Below, piece after piece: positions 26,555 through 35,588 of a stretch of DNA of 64,000 nt (position 1 is the first letter of the stretch; every line of letters begins with the position of its first letter). Source of the DNA: Bryobacteraceae bacterium (GTDB lineage Bacteria; Acidobacteriota; Terriglobia; Bryobacterales; Bryobacteraceae); assembly GCA_030041985.1 (NCBI GenBank), contig JASIAM010000266.1, positions 1-64,000 of the forward strand, in the 5' to 3' direction. The translations under genes and the position numbers were made by a program. The notes under the pieces are model-generated. The model was given only the letters and a program-made list of their open reading frames with translations, ran no database searches and had not been told where the DNA came from.

Positions 26555-27712
26555 ATGCGCTTTCGCTCACACTCTCCTTTATTTCTAGCTACAGTCGCAT
26601 CCATCTGGCTGACCGGTTTTTCAGGCGCGCGCCCCTTGGCTGCGCAAACGCCGGCAGCGGGCAAGCCCCAGCCCGATGTGCTGATACTGATCGATGATGA
26701 ACGTTTGGTCGGGCATTTGGACCACGCCGACGCCACCTCCGTCTATTTCAAGAGTGATCTGCTGGGAGATGTTAAGGCGGACTGGAGCAAGGTCAAAGAA
26801 CTGCATGCTCAAGGGCAATACGCGGTGCTGGGGAAAGGGGTGCAGTTGCGGCCGCATGCCAATGTTTCGAATGTGCCGCAGGGAACGCTGAACGCCACCG
26901 CCCAGACGATCACGATCACACCGTCTGCGGGCGCCCCGCAAACCGTGCCGGTAGCGCAAGCCGCCCAGGTGCTGGAGGAGACTACGTTTCAGAAGGAGGT
27001 CTCGCCGCCTCCGGTGCCCTTCACACACGCCTGGACGGGCGCAATTACCGCGGGTGGGACCCTGGTCGAAGCGACGCAGCAAACTGTCAGTTTCACAGGA
27101 GCAGTGCATCTGGTGCGGGCGATTCCTGTGGAAGCGGATTTCCCGCCCGATAATCGCACCATATTTGATTTCAGCGGCACGGAAGGTCATGTGACCCAGC
27201 CCGGCACTCCCGAAATCAAAACCGAGATTGCGCACGCAGATGCCGAGCGCGACCAATACTTCACGCAATCGGGTGTCTACGCATTCGCGGAAGTGGCGGC
27301 CGATCACAACTTTTCGCAGGGCTTGACGTTACAGCAGAATTATGGCGGAGGCATCGGATGGACGGCTATCCGCCAACCGAATGAGACTTTGGATCTGAAG
27401 GGGAGCGTGGATTACGAGCGCCAGCAATTTACCACAGGCCCCAATCAGGACCTGATCGGCTCCAACTTCGCGGAAAGCTTCCTGCGCAAATTGAAAAACG
27501 GCATCACGTTTACCGAGCAGTTGACGGTCATGCCCGCGTGGAACGTCACGAATGCGTGGACGGCCACTGGCAGTGCAGCGGTGAACATGCCGGTTTATAA
27601 GAACCTGACATTTACTTTAGGAGTGCTGGATAGCTTCTTGAACAACCCGCCGCCGACGTTCAAAAAGAATTCGTTTACGGCGACGACAGGTTTGACGTAT
27701 ACGGTGAAATAA
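26555..27712 (+). CDS. DUF481 outer-membrane-type protein
   Basis: The 385-residue product has a signal peptide (ends AQTPAAG). An N-terminal region follows with the ILIDDERLVGHLDHADATSV beta unit seen in front of DUF481. From about residue 160 onward is a DUF481-type barrel of amphipathic strands (ADHNFSQGLTLQQNYGGGIG, LTFTLGVLDSFLN). The last strand ends TYTVK. Such proteins sit in the outer membrane with unknown function. The ATG at 26555 is preferred because it begins the signal peptide. Confidence 0.75.
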   Translation: MRFRSHSPLFLATVASIWLTGFSGARPLAAQTPAAGKPQPDVLILIDDERLVGHLDHADATSVYFKSDLLGDVKADWSKVKELHAQGQYAVLGKGVQLRPHANVSNVPQGTLNATAQTITITPSAGAPQTVPVAQAAQVLEETTFQKEVSPPPVPFTHAWTGAITAGGTLVEATQQTVSFTGAVHLVRAIPVEADFPPDNRTIFDFSGTEGHVTQPGTPEIKTEIAHADAERDQYFTQSGVYAFAEVAADHNFSQGLTLQQNYGGGIGWTAIRQPNETLDLKGSVDYERQQFTTGPNQDLIGSNFAESFLRKLKNGITFTEQLTVMPAWNVTNAWTATGSAAVNMPVYKNLTFTLGVLDSFLNNPPPTFKKNSFTATTGLTYTVK

Positions 27713-27727
27713 CCCGGTCCAGGGAGG

Positions 27728-27743
27728 CGCAACAGAGGTTGCG
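27728..27743. terminator. Small hairpin after the DUF481 gene
   Basis: CGCAAC-AGAG-GTTGCG forms a perfect 6-bp stem 15 bases after the stop codon. There is no T-run, so it is at most a weak or Rho-assisted terminator between two convergent genes. Confidence 0.3.
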
Positions 27744-27858
27744 GCGCGGAGCCCATTCTAACAAGGTTATTGTTATCAGTACTTTGCCGACATAGGAGAC
27801 GGATTCCGGGCACGGTTTACTGCAAGATTCGTCCCAGTGGCCCTCGGCCCGAAGGACT

Positions 27859-28518
27859 TCAGTGCCCAGCGGGAATTCTGGGGCCAAAGGTGTAGCTGGC
27901 GCCGAACAGCGGGGTGAATTGCTCGAAAATGCCGCGCGCGGTGTTGTGCGGCGCCGGCACGATTTGCGTGCGCGGAAAGGTAGTGAGGTAATCGAGAAAT
28001 TCTACGCGCAGGAGCAGGTGACGCTGCACACGGAACTTTACACCGCCTCCCGCCGCGAATGCCACCTTCCATACGTCGTTGGTGACGAGGCTCGCGATCT
28101 GCGGAATGGGCTGCGGGTAAGGGGCCGGACCTGCAATGACGTAGTCTTTGGAGCCGGCATTGCCGGTAAGAAACGGCCGGATGCGGTGTTGGCGGGTGTT
28201 GAAATGAAACAACAAGCCAACGGTTAAAGCTTGCGACTGTCCTTGGATATCGGCTTTAACACCCAAGCCTTGGAGGAATGGATGGCCATCCTGATACAGA
28301 TAATTAAATTCTCCCGCAACATAATCGGAGAAATCCCAACCCAGCATGATTCCGGCCGCAAAGCGGTTGCGGATACCTGCCTGAAGGGTGCCTAAGCCGG
28401 AATAAATGGTGCCATCGCGGTAGATGCCGTAGCCGATATCCGCCCCGAGCTCAAATTGCTGTTGGGCGAATGCGGTGGAACCAACGAAAAGCACGAGTAA
28501 CAGATATTTGCCGGCCAC
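27859..28518 (-). CDS. Outer-membrane beta-barrel protein (OmpA/OmpW-like)
   Basis: A 219-residue exported protein. Signal peptide 1-18 (ends AFAQQ), then about eight amphipathic strands with Gly/aromatic alternation: FELGADIGYGIYRDG, AAGIMLGWDFSDYVAGEFNY, KVAFAAGGGVKFRVQRHLLL and the terminal LFGASYTFGPRIP. A final Phe/Tyr strand followed by PAGH is less typical than a terminal Phe. It is probably an eight-stranded barrel; its ligand is unknown. It follows the HNH nuclease gene by seven bases, perhaps as the last gene of the pheS-pheT-HNH transcript. Confidence 0.7.
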   Translation of the reverse strand: MAGKYLLLVLFVGSTAFAQQQFELGADIGYGIYRDGTIYSGLGTLQAGIRNRFAAGIMLGWDFSDYVAGEFNYLYQDGHPFLQGLGVKADIQGQSQALTVGLLFHFNTRQHRIRPFLTGNAGSKDYVIAGPAPYPQPIPQIASLVTNDVWKVAFAAGGGVKFRVQRHLLLRVEFLDYLTTFPRTQIVPAPHNTARGIFEQFTPLFGASYTFGPRIPAGH

Positions 28519-28525
28519 GCTCCTA

Positions 28526-29053
28526 TCAGTTTATGCCTGGTTGTCCGGCGATCCCGTTTGTCCGCCGAGCTTCTTGTAAGCGTTTGCGCAATTCCGCGGT
28601 GACTGCAAGATGGCACTTCAGGCAGAGCGTACGCATATTGGAGAGATCGCACTCGCCACCGCCTTCCGCAACCGGGATGATGTGGTCGGCGTCCCAGAGA
28701 TAACGGCGGCGGCCCCACTCCTTTTCGAACGAGCGGCGCGCGGTGAAATCGAGCTTCCGCTTGTCCTTCCGCAACGCTTCGGTGTCGAGGCCGCAGAGGG
28801 CGCAGACTCCGCCGTCGCGGGCAAAGACCTGCTCGCGGAGATAGCCGGGATCAGTTCTCATGCGCCACTGGTGGACGCAGGCCGGGCTGCAGAATGTGAA
28901 ACGGCCGCGGGGCACCGCGCGCCCGCACCAGCGGCATGCCCTTTTGGCTGCACGCGAGGCGTTTTCTGCGCCAGGCTTTTCTACGCTAAGCTTTTCTCGA
29001 CTAAGCTTTTCTCGACTAACCCAGCCGCCGGGCATAGTGCGGCGCGTGCTCAC
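28526..29053 (-). CDS. HNH endonuclease domain protein
   Basis: A 175-residue protein. A zinc knuckle CRWCGRAVPRG ... FCSPACVHQW (about 40-62) precedes an HNH domain: VCALCGLDT, the DADHIIPVAEGGG catalytic segment with His-His, and LCLKCHLAVT. It should cut DNA; target unknown. The GTG start overlaps the pheT stop (GTGA), so translation is coupled to a housekeeping gene. The N-terminus contains tandem KLSRE/KLSVE units encoded by about three 15-bp repeats at 28972-29016, which looks like a recent repeat expansion. Confidence 0.8.
   Translation of the reverse strand: MSTRRTMPGGWVSREKLSREKLSVEKPGAENASRAAKRACRWCGRAVPRGRFTFCSPACVHQWRMRTDPGYLREQVFARDGGVCALCGLDTEALRKDKRKLDFTARRSFEKEWGRRRYLWDADHIIPVAEGGGECDLSNMRTLCLKCHLAVTAELRKRLQEARRTNGIAGQPGIN
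28972..29016. repeat. 15-bp tandem repeat inside the HNH gene
   Basis: TAAGCTTTTCTCGAC occurs twice exactly (28987-29001, 29002-29016), preceded by a diverged copy at 28972-28986. The period is a multiple of three, so the frame is kept. Confidence 0.7.
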
Positions 29054-31386
29054 AGCCGCAGATCGTAACCCAGGCCGCGCATGCCTTCAATGATGCGTTG
29101 GCGAATCTCGCTGACCTCTTCGGAAGAGAGCGTGCGTTCGGGTGAGCCGGCGGTCACGCGGAAGGACACGCTCTTTTGTCCGGGGGCGAGCGGCGGACCG
29201 GAGTATTGCCGCAGGAACGCAATGGATTCCACGAGTTCGCCGGCGAACCCGGCGATGCGGGTTTCGAGAGTGCCCGCCAGTTCGCGTTCCCCGGCGATCA
29301 CCGACAGATCGAAGGCGCTCGAGGGGTAGCGGCGGATGGGCGCGTATTGCGTGCCGTATTTTAGGCGCCGGGAAGTGATCCGCTCGATGACCCGCAGGTC
29401 GAGATCGAGGATGGCGGCCCGCCCTACCTCTAATAGTGTGGGATGCAGCTCGAACAGGCGGCCGGTTCTCTCGCCCATCCAGATGATATCCGCGGCACGG
29501 GCAGGGTGCTCGTAGGGGCGCGCTTGCTCGGGGCCGGCTTCCGCCGGACAAACCTTGGCTCCGGGCATGAAGCACTCCGCCGCGCGTTTTATTTCGAATA
29601 ATCCGGCGATGCCGTCGCCATAGCGGTCGTAAATGGCCGCGGCGAGATGGGGAATTTCGTCCGGCAGGCCGGCCTCCCGCTTGTGAATCTCCAGGCCAAT
29701 TTCGAACAGGCGAAACGCGTCCCGATGTTTCTGGTTATCCACGATGTTCCGGCGGATTCCGGGCACCAGAGACGTTCGCAGCAGCGCTTGATCGGAGGCA
29801 ATCGGATTGGCCACGCGCACATAGGAAACCGGATCGAGGCCAAACGCCCGCACGCTCTCTTCACTGACGAACGAATAATTGTAGACTTCCGTGAAGCCCA
29901 GCCCGGTGAACAGTTCGCGCGCCTCATGCTGAAACCGGCGCTCGGGATTGGCGGGGGGGACGGTTGCAGGAAAGAGCGGCGCCCGGGGAGGGATGGCGCC
30001 GTAGCCGATCATGCGGCCCACTTCTTCAGCGAGGTCGTCTTTAATGGTGACGTCTTTGGTGGCGCGCCAGGAGGGCACGGTTACTGAAAATACGCCGCCT
30101 GACTGCTCCTCGACGCCAAACTCGAGGCGCTGGAGAATGTCGCGCACTTCGGCGGGCGGCACGGCGCGGCCGAGCTTGCGCTCGAGCCATGCGAGCGGTA
30201 GCTCAATGGGAGGGCGCGGAGGGATTTCCCGCTGTTGATCGGCCATGCCCACCACGCGGATACCGGGCGACAGTTCTTCGAGCAGATCGACGGCGCGGGC
30301 GAGCGCGCGCACGGTATTGGCGGGGTCCTGAGACTTCTCGAATCGCATGGAGGCGTCGGTGCGCAGTTTGAGAGCCGCGGAGGTCTTGCGCACGGAGGAG
30401 GCCAGAAAATTTGCGCTCTCCAGCACGACACGCGTGGTTTTCTCGCTGATTTTGCTGTCCATGCCACCGATGACTCCAGCCAGTCCGATCGCTCCGGCGG
30501 CATCGGCAATCACCAGGTTGGAAGGCTCGAGCGTGTACTCCTCTTCATTCAATGCGCGGAATTGCTCGCCGCGCCGCGCGGGACGGACGAATATTGCGCC
30601 GCCGCGAAGCAGGTCGGCATCGAAAGCGTGCATGGGCTGCGCCAGTTCGGCCATCAGGTAATTCGTCATATCGACGATATTGTTGATGGGATTCAATCCG
30701 ATGGCGGTGAGCCGGTATTGGAGCCACAGAGGCGAAGGTTTGACGGTGACATTCTCGAACACCAGCGCGCTGTAGCGGGGGCAGAGTTGCTCGTCTTCGA
30801 TGACGATACGGATGGGTGAGGAACCGTGGCTGGCGGAAAGCGCGCGCACTTCAGGAGGCGAAAGAGCCTGCCTGACGATAGCGGCCACTTCCCGAGCCAT
30901 TCCCAGGTGGCCCCATAAATCGGGCCGGTGAGTAATCGATTTGTTATCGATTTCGATGATGCTGTCGGGTGCGCAACCGGTGATGGGGGAACCGACCGGC
31001 TCCACCAGTTCGAGGATGCCGGCATGGTCGCGGTTGATGCCCAATTCAGCCCCGCTGGCCAACATGCCGTCGCTTTCGATACCCTGCACGACCTTTCGGC
31101 CCACGGGCGCATAGGCAGCGACCGAGCCGGCACGGCAGTTGGGTGCGCCACAGACGACGGTGATGTGCCCGTGAGGTCCGGCATCAACCGTGGCCTTGAC
31201 GTTGTGGCTGTTGGGCAGCGGCTCCACGGATTCGACGCGCGCAGCGCACACCTGGTCGAGCAGCACGCCGGCTGCTTCGATGCCTTCACACTCGGCCGTC
31301 TTCATGGTGATGAGCTGCGCCAGTTCGCCCGGGGCGCTGGCGAGGCCGGGAACCAGCTCGCGCAGCCAGTTGTAGGAAAATTTCAA
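29050..31386 (-). CDS. pheT: Phenylalanine--tRNA ligase beta subunit
   Basis: A 778-residue beta chain of bacterial PheRS. The start MKFSYNWLRELVPG is standard. It has the tRNA-binding domain (LPNSHNVKATVDAG with VVCGAPNCRAG), the B3/B4 editing domain, the B5 domain and the C-terminal anticodon-binding domain (PIRRYPSSAFDLSVIAGE). It charges tRNA-Phe with phenylalanine as an alpha2beta2 enzyme. It overlaps pheS upstream (ATGA) and the HNH gene downstream (GTGA). Confidence 0.96.
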   Translation of the reverse strand: MKFSYNWLRELVPGLASAPGELAQLITMKTAECEGIEAAGVLLDQVCAARVESVEPLPNSHNVKATVDAGPHGHITVVCGAPNCRAGSVAAYAPVGRKVVQGIESDGMLASGAELGINRDHAGILELVEPVGSPITGCAPDSIIEIDNKSITHRPDLWGHLGMAREVAAIVRQALSPPEVRALSASHGSSPIRIVIEDEQLCPRYSALVFENVTVKPSPLWLQYRLTAIGLNPINNIVDMTNYLMAELAQPMHAFDADLLRGGAIFVRPARRGEQFRALNEEEYTLEPSNLVIADAAGAIGLAGVIGGMDSKISEKTTRVVLESANFLASSVRKTSAALKLRTDASMRFEKSQDPANTVRALARAVDLLEELSPGIRVVGMADQQREIPPRPPIELPLAWLERKLGRAVPPAEVRDILQRLEFGVEEQSGGVFSVTVPSWRATKDVTIKDDLAEEVGRMIGYGAIPPRAPLFPATVPPANPERRFQHEARELFTGLGFTEVYNYSFVSEESVRAFGLDPVSYVRVANPIASDQALLRTSLVPGIRRNIVDNQKHRDAFRLFEIGLEIHKREAGLPDEIPHLAAAIYDRYGDGIAGLFEIKRAAECFMPGAKVCPAEAGPEQARPYEHPARAADIIWMGERTGRLFELHPTLLEVGRAAILDLDLRVIERITSRRLKYGTQYAPIRRYPSSAFDLSVIAGERELAGTLETRIAGFAGELVESIAFLRQYSGPPLAPGQKSVSFRVTAGSPERTLSSEEVSEIRQRIIEGMRGLGYDLRL

Positions 31387-32408
31387 AACTGCTCCAGAAA
31401 CCGAAGGTCGCCGCCCTGGAGCAGGCGGATGTCATCAATCCCGTAGCGCATCATAACCAGGCGCGTGAGGCCCAGCCCGAACGCAAATCCGCTCCACTCT
31501 TCCGGATCGATGCCGCTCAGGCGCAGCACATTGGGGTTCACCAGGCCACATCCCAGCAGTTCCACCCAGCCGCTCTGCTTGCAGACGGCACAGCCCGCGC
31601 CGCCGCAGATCAGGCACTGGATATCCAATTCAAACCCAGGCTCGACGAAGGGAAAATAGCCCGGGCGCAGGCGCACAGGAACGTCGCGTCCGAAGATCGA
31701 GGTGGACAGAGTCTTCATGAAGTAAATCAGGTGCGCGACCGAGACGTCACGGTCGATCATCATGCCTTCGAGCTGGTAAAAAGTGTGCTCGTGAGAGGCA
31801 TCGACGCTTTCGTTGCGGAAGACGCGGCCGGGGGCGACCATGCGCAGCGGAGGCCCGAGCTTTTCCATGCCGCGCACCTGTACGGGCGAGGTGTGGGTGC
31901 GCAGGAGGAATCCGTCCTTCAGCCAGAAAGTATCCTGCGCGTCGCGAGCGGGGTGATCGGCGGGAATGTTGAGCGCATCGAAATTGTGGTATTCGGTTTC
32001 CACTTCGGGGCCGTCCAGCACGGCGAATCCCAGCGACAGAAACAGCTCTTCGAGTTCGCGCTGGATTTGTGTCAGGGGGTGCAGGTGGCCGCGGCGCGGG
32101 CCGGGAGCAGGCAGCGTGAGGTCCAGCCATTCCGCATCCAGGCGAGCCGCGAGAGCGGCCTGGGCAAAGCGCTGTTTGCGGCATTCGAGCGCCGTTTCGA
32201 CTGCCTGCTTCGCGGCGTTGAGCAGCATCCCGATATGTTTACGCTCGTCGGGAGCCAGCTTGCTCATCTCTTTGGCGATTTGCTGGAAAGCGCCTTCCTT
32301 GCGGCCGAATGCCGCTATGCGCGCCGCTTCCAGTTCTTCGGCGTTATTGGCCAGAGCCACACGCGCCAGCGAATCGGCCTCGAGATTCCGGATAGATTGA
32401 CCCAACAT
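31383..32408 (-). CDS. pheS: Phenylalanine--tRNA ligase alpha subunit
   Basis: The 341-residue alpha chain. An N-terminal coiled coil is followed by the class II catalytic core: GHLHPLTQIQRELEELF, the motif 2 region FRNESVDASHEHTFYQLEG, and motif 3 FAFGLGLTRLVMMRYGIDDI. A four-Cys insert CLICGGAGCAVCKQSGW is present, as in many bacterial PheS proteins. TAGAAT at 32423-32428 ends 14 bases before the ATG, leaving a short leader. First gene of pheS-pheT-HNH. Confidence 0.96.
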   Translation of the reverse strand: MLGQSIRNLEADSLARVALANNAEELEAARIAAFGRKEGAFQQIAKEMSKLAPDERKHIGMLLNAAKQAVETALECRKQRFAQAALAARLDAEWLDLTLPAPGPRRGHLHPLTQIQRELEELFLSLGFAVLDGPEVETEYHNFDALNIPADHPARDAQDTFWLKDGFLLRTHTSPVQVRGMEKLGPPLRMVAPGRVFRNESVDASHEHTFYQLEGMMIDRDVSVAHLIYFMKTLSTSIFGRDVPVRLRPGYFPFVEPGFELDIQCLICGGAGCAVCKQSGWVELLGCGLVNPNVLRLSGIDPEEWSGFAFGLGLTRLVMMRYGIDDIRLLQGGDLRFLEQF

Positions 32409-32422
32409 ATTGAAAACTCTTT

Positions 32423-32428
32423 ATTCTA
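32423..32428 (-). promoter_or_regulatory. -10-like TAGAAT upstream of pheS
   Basis: GCTAGAATAAA on the minus strand repeats the hexamer seen before carA and nifS. The predicted leader is about seven bases. No clear -35 was seen. Confidence 0.4.
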
Positions 32429-32492
32429 GCAAGGCGATTCCGGCGCCGACTAAGAGCCGAATTGGGAGGCAAAGCGCGTGCCCGCTGACGGT

Positions 32493-34700
32493 TTACGCAG
32501 GATCGGCGGCTGGGATTTCTGCCTGTGTGGGGCAGGATTCGAGCAGCTCGAACAGGCGCTCGGCCGAGATGGGTTTTGGAATATAGCCGATCATGCCGGC
32601 ATCCAGACAAAGCTGGCGATCCTCGGCGGTGGCATGGGCAGTAAGCGCAATAATGGGCAGGCGGCCTGCGGTGCTGGCGCAAATGGCGCGGGCGGCGGCA
32701 TAGCCGTCGATATCGGGCATCTGGCAATCCATCAGCACGGCATCGTATTGGCCCTGTTGCGCGGCGGCGATCGCCTTCCTCCCATCTCCCACTATGTCTA
32801 CCTCGTGCCCCATTTTATGGAGAAGCCCGGCGGCAACTTTTTGATTGATGGGATTGTCTTCGGCCAGCAGAATCCGCAAACAGCGGCTGGATCGCGGAAT
32901 CGAATCCGCGGGTCCGGTATAGACCGCCGCCGAATCGGCGGCGATTTCGAAAGGTACGGTGAAGCGGAAGGTGCTTCCGCTTCCGGGTAAGCTTTCGAGT
33001 TCCAGCCGGCCGTTCATGAGAGCGACCAACTGGCGGCAGATCGTCAAGCCCAGACCGGTTCCGCCGAAGCGTCGGGTAGTGGAACTGTCGGCCTGCGTGA
33101 AGGGCTCAAAGACCGCGTCCTGTATGTCCCGCGGGATCCCGATGCCTGTATCTTTGACTGTAAACTGCACCTGAAGGCCGTTGGCGCTGCGCTCGCGCAC
33201 AACCGCGCTCACGGTAATCGATCCGTGTTCGGTAAACTTCACCGCATTGGACAGTAAATTGAGCAGGGTCTGGTGGAGGCGCTGTGGATCCCCAATCAAA
33301 GTTTGGGGAAGGCTCTTGTCCAGATCCAGATGGACAGCAAGGCCACGTGCGGTAGCCAGGGGCACCACCACCGAGACGGCTCGTTTCACCAGTTCCATAA
33401 CGTGAAAGGGAATACGCTCCAGGCGCAGCTTTCCTGCTTCGATCTTCGACAGATCGAGAATGTCGTTGACCAATTGAAGGAGCGAATCCCCGCAGCTTCG
33501 GATAGTGTCGATATATTCGCGTTGTTCGGCGGTAACTCCGGAATCGAGCAGCAGGCTGATACCGCCCAGCAGTCCGTTCATGGGCGTGCGGATCTCGTGG
33601 CTGATATGCGCCAGGAATTCGCTTTTGGTGCGCATAGCCTGTTCGAGCCGGAGCATCATCTCGTTTTCTCGGGTCACGTCGATCGAGACTCCGATCACTC
33701 GTTTCCTCCAGCCGTCCTGATATTCCTCCTTGCCATGAACCCGGTGCCAGTGAACGGATCCATCGAGCAGGCGCACGCGAGCCTCATGGTGAAAAGTCTC
33801 GCCGCGCGCCAACGCTGCCTCGGCTGCCGCAGTCATGCCGGGCAGATCGTCCGGATGAACCATGGAGTGCCACTTCTTTAGCGGCATTTCCCGCGGGCCA
33901 TCGCTGAGTCCAACCAAGGCAGCAAAGCCATCGGAGAAGATAATGCGGCCATTGACAATTTCCCAGATCCCGAACGACGCGGCGCGCTCGGAAAGATCGA
34001 TGCGCTCGGCATATTGGCGCAGCTTAGCCGTGGCATGCAGTCTTTCGATCGCATTGCCAGCCAGGTGGGCGCCCACCTCGACCAGCATCAATTGATCCGC
34101 GGCCGGCTTCGCCGGGTAGCGATGGTACATCGCGAACGTGCCCAGCACCTGGTGATTGGAGTCGCGGATGGGGACGCTCCAGCAGGCGCGCAGGCCGAAG
34201 CCCATTACGAACTCACGTGCCGGGCCGGCAAAGCGGTAATCAGTGGCAACATCTTCCACAATCACGGTTTCGTTGCGGAATGCCGCCGAGCCGCATGCGC
34301 CAATATCGGGACCGATTTCAAGTCCGCTCACCGCGTCCACGTATGCGGCAGGAAGGCTGCCGCGAGAACCTTTCTGCAGATGGCGCTTGTCTTTGTTGAG
34401 AAGCAGGATGGTGCAGAGGCAATCGGGCTCCATCTTTTCGATCGCATGCGTGAGCGTATCCAGAACTTCCTGCGGTGATGCCCCCCGGCCCATCATCTCG
34501 ATCACGCGCCGCTCTTCCTCAATAAAGCGCCATGGCTTATCGATCTCTTGCGGCTTGCCGCGAAACTCTTCAGTAAAGGCGCACGACGGAACGCCGCGGC
34601 GTCCTGTGCGCTCTCCCAGCCGGCGGCGCCGCAGCAGGTACGCTCCGTTGGCGGCAGCCACCGCCAGAATCAACAGCCTGATGATCCAACCTATCCCCAT
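32493..34700 (-). CDS. Hybrid sensor histidine kinase (TM-GAF-PAS-HisKA-HATPase-REC)
   Basis: A 735-residue membrane-anchored kinase. One TM helix (6-23), GAF domain (~75-225), PAS domain with PAC (~235-345), HisKA with FLAHISHEIRTPMNG and phospho-His368, and HATPase (N-box LLSNAVKFT ~483-490, KDTGIGIP 516-523, FGGTGLGL). A C-terminal receiver follows (ILLAEDN, phospho-Asp658 in VLMDCQMP, Lys709 in PKP). All catalytic residues are present. Autophosphorylation would pass to its own receiver and on to an unknown partner; no response regulator is adjacent. Single gene. Confidence 0.92.
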   Translation of the reverse strand: MGIGWIIRLLILAVAAANGAYLLRRRRLGERTGRRGVPSCAFTEEFRGKPQEIDKPWRFIEEERRVIEMMGRGASPQEVLDTLTHAIEKMEPDCLCTILLLNKDKRHLQKGSRGSLPAAYVDAVSGLEIGPDIGACGSAAFRNETVIVEDVATDYRFAGPAREFVMGFGLRACWSVPIRDSNHQVLGTFAMYHRYPAKPAADQLMLVEVGAHLAGNAIERLHATAKLRQYAERIDLSERAASFGIWEIVNGRIIFSDGFAALVGLSDGPREMPLKKWHSMVHPDDLPGMTAAAEAALARGETFHHEARVRLLDGSVHWHRVHGKEEYQDGWRKRVIGVSIDVTRENEMMLRLEQAMRTKSEFLAHISHEIRTPMNGLLGGISLLLDSGVTAEQREYIDTIRSCGDSLLQLVNDILDLSKIEAGKLRLERIPFHVMELVKRAVSVVVPLATARGLAVHLDLDKSLPQTLIGDPQRLHQTLLNLLSNAVKFTEHGSITVSAVVRERSANGLQVQFTVKDTGIGIPRDIQDAVFEPFTQADSSTTRRFGGTGLGLTICRQLVALMNGRLELESLPGSGSTFRFTVPFEIAADSAAVYTGPADSIPRSSRCLRILLAEDNPINQKVAAGLLHKMGHEVDIVGDGRKAIAAAQQGQYDAVLMDCQMPDIDGYAAARAICASTAGRLPIIALTAHATAEDRQLCLDAGMIGYIPKPISAERLFELLESCPTQAEIPAADPA

Positions 34701-34894
34701 ACGTAAGAACCGTCTCGCACCAGGCTCAATTCGGCGCGGCGCATTCCCTCAGGTACACTTATCGGTGGAATTCAGATTTTCATTAGGGGATAGAAGCTTT
34801 CAGCTTTCAGCCCAGCCGGCACCGGATTGAATAACTAGTGACCTGCGGTCACAGGCTGCAAAAGCTGAACGCTGATCGCTGGTAGCTGACTGCT
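34701..34894. repeat. Intergenic stretch with AGCTTTCAGC/GCTGA simple repeats
   Basis: GCTTTCAGCTTTCAGC near 34795-34811 and AGCTGAACGCTGATCGCTGG near 34863-34882 are imperfect inverted versions of one motif. Such CAGCTTTCAGC strings are frequent between genes in diverse bacteria. No gene is visible. Confidence 0.35.
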
Positions 34895-35581
34895 TTATGC
34901 TTGGCTGAGGGCCTCGCGGCAGGCTTGCAGAATCGCCAGGGCGTGCGGCGTATCGCTGTGGACGCAAATCGTTTGCGCCTGGCCCTCCCGAGCGAAGCGG
35001 GTGGCTTGCGCCGCGGCTTCGGCCGGGCCGGTAATCAGGGCATCGGGGAACTGGCGGGATCGCAGAGAGCCATCGGGATCGTAGCGGCGGTCGGCAAAGG
35101 CTTCGGCGGCTACGGCCAAACCCATAGCGCGCCAGACGTCCAGGGCGAGTGAACCCGCCAGGCCAAAGACGACGGCTTCGGGGTTCCCATCCGCGATGGC
35201 GGCTCCGATGGCGCGAGCGACCTCCGGCTGGCGCGCGGCCACGTTGTAGAGCGCGCCATGCGCCTTCACATGAGTGATCCGGCCGCCCAGCGGCGTCACT
35301 ACGCGCTCCAGACGCTCGATCTGCGAGCGCACGGCCGCCTCGATTTCATCCGGAGCCATGGCGATTTCGAGACGGCCGAAATGGGCGCGATCGGGATAAC
35401 TGGGATGCGCGCCGATGCGCACGCCGCGCGTCAGCGCGAGCCGCGCGGTACGTTCCATAGTCACTTCATCCCCGGTGTGGCCGCCGCAGGCGATATTGGC
35501 GGAGGTAATGTATTCCATCAACGCGGCCTCGAGCGCCGCGTCTTCGAGTTCGCCCAGGTCGCAATTGAGATCGATCAACAT
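34895..35581 (-). CDS. pxpA: 5-oxoprolinase subunit PxpA (LamB/YcsF family)
   Basis: The 228-residue product begins MLIDLNCDLGE and contains SANIACGGHTGDE, RIGAHPSYPDRAHFGR and VKAHGALYN, the invariant LamB/YcsF motifs. It works with PxpB and PxpC to open 5-oxoproline (pyroglutamate) to glutamate using ATP. The ATG at 35581 is chosen; the frame upstream runs back into pxpC. It follows pxpC by seven bases as the last gene of pxpB-pxpC-pxpA. Confidence 0.93.
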   Translation of the reverse strand: MLIDLNCDLGELEDAALEAALMEYITSANIACGGHTGDEVTMERTARLALTRGVRIGAHPSYPDRAHFGRLEIAMAPDEIEAAVRSQIERLERVVTPLGGRITHVKAHGALYNVAARQPEVARAIGAAIADGNPEAVVFGLAGSLALDVWRAMGLAVAAEAFADRRYDPDGSLRSRQFPDALITGPAEAAAQATRFAREGQAQTICVHSDTPHALAILQACREALSQA

Positions 35582-35588
35582 TCCTTGC

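Noticed and set aside
28972-29016. Repeats considered as a CRISPR or phase-variation tract
   Set aside because: Units are only 15 bp, in frame, without spacers. The period is a multiple of three, so no frame switching results.
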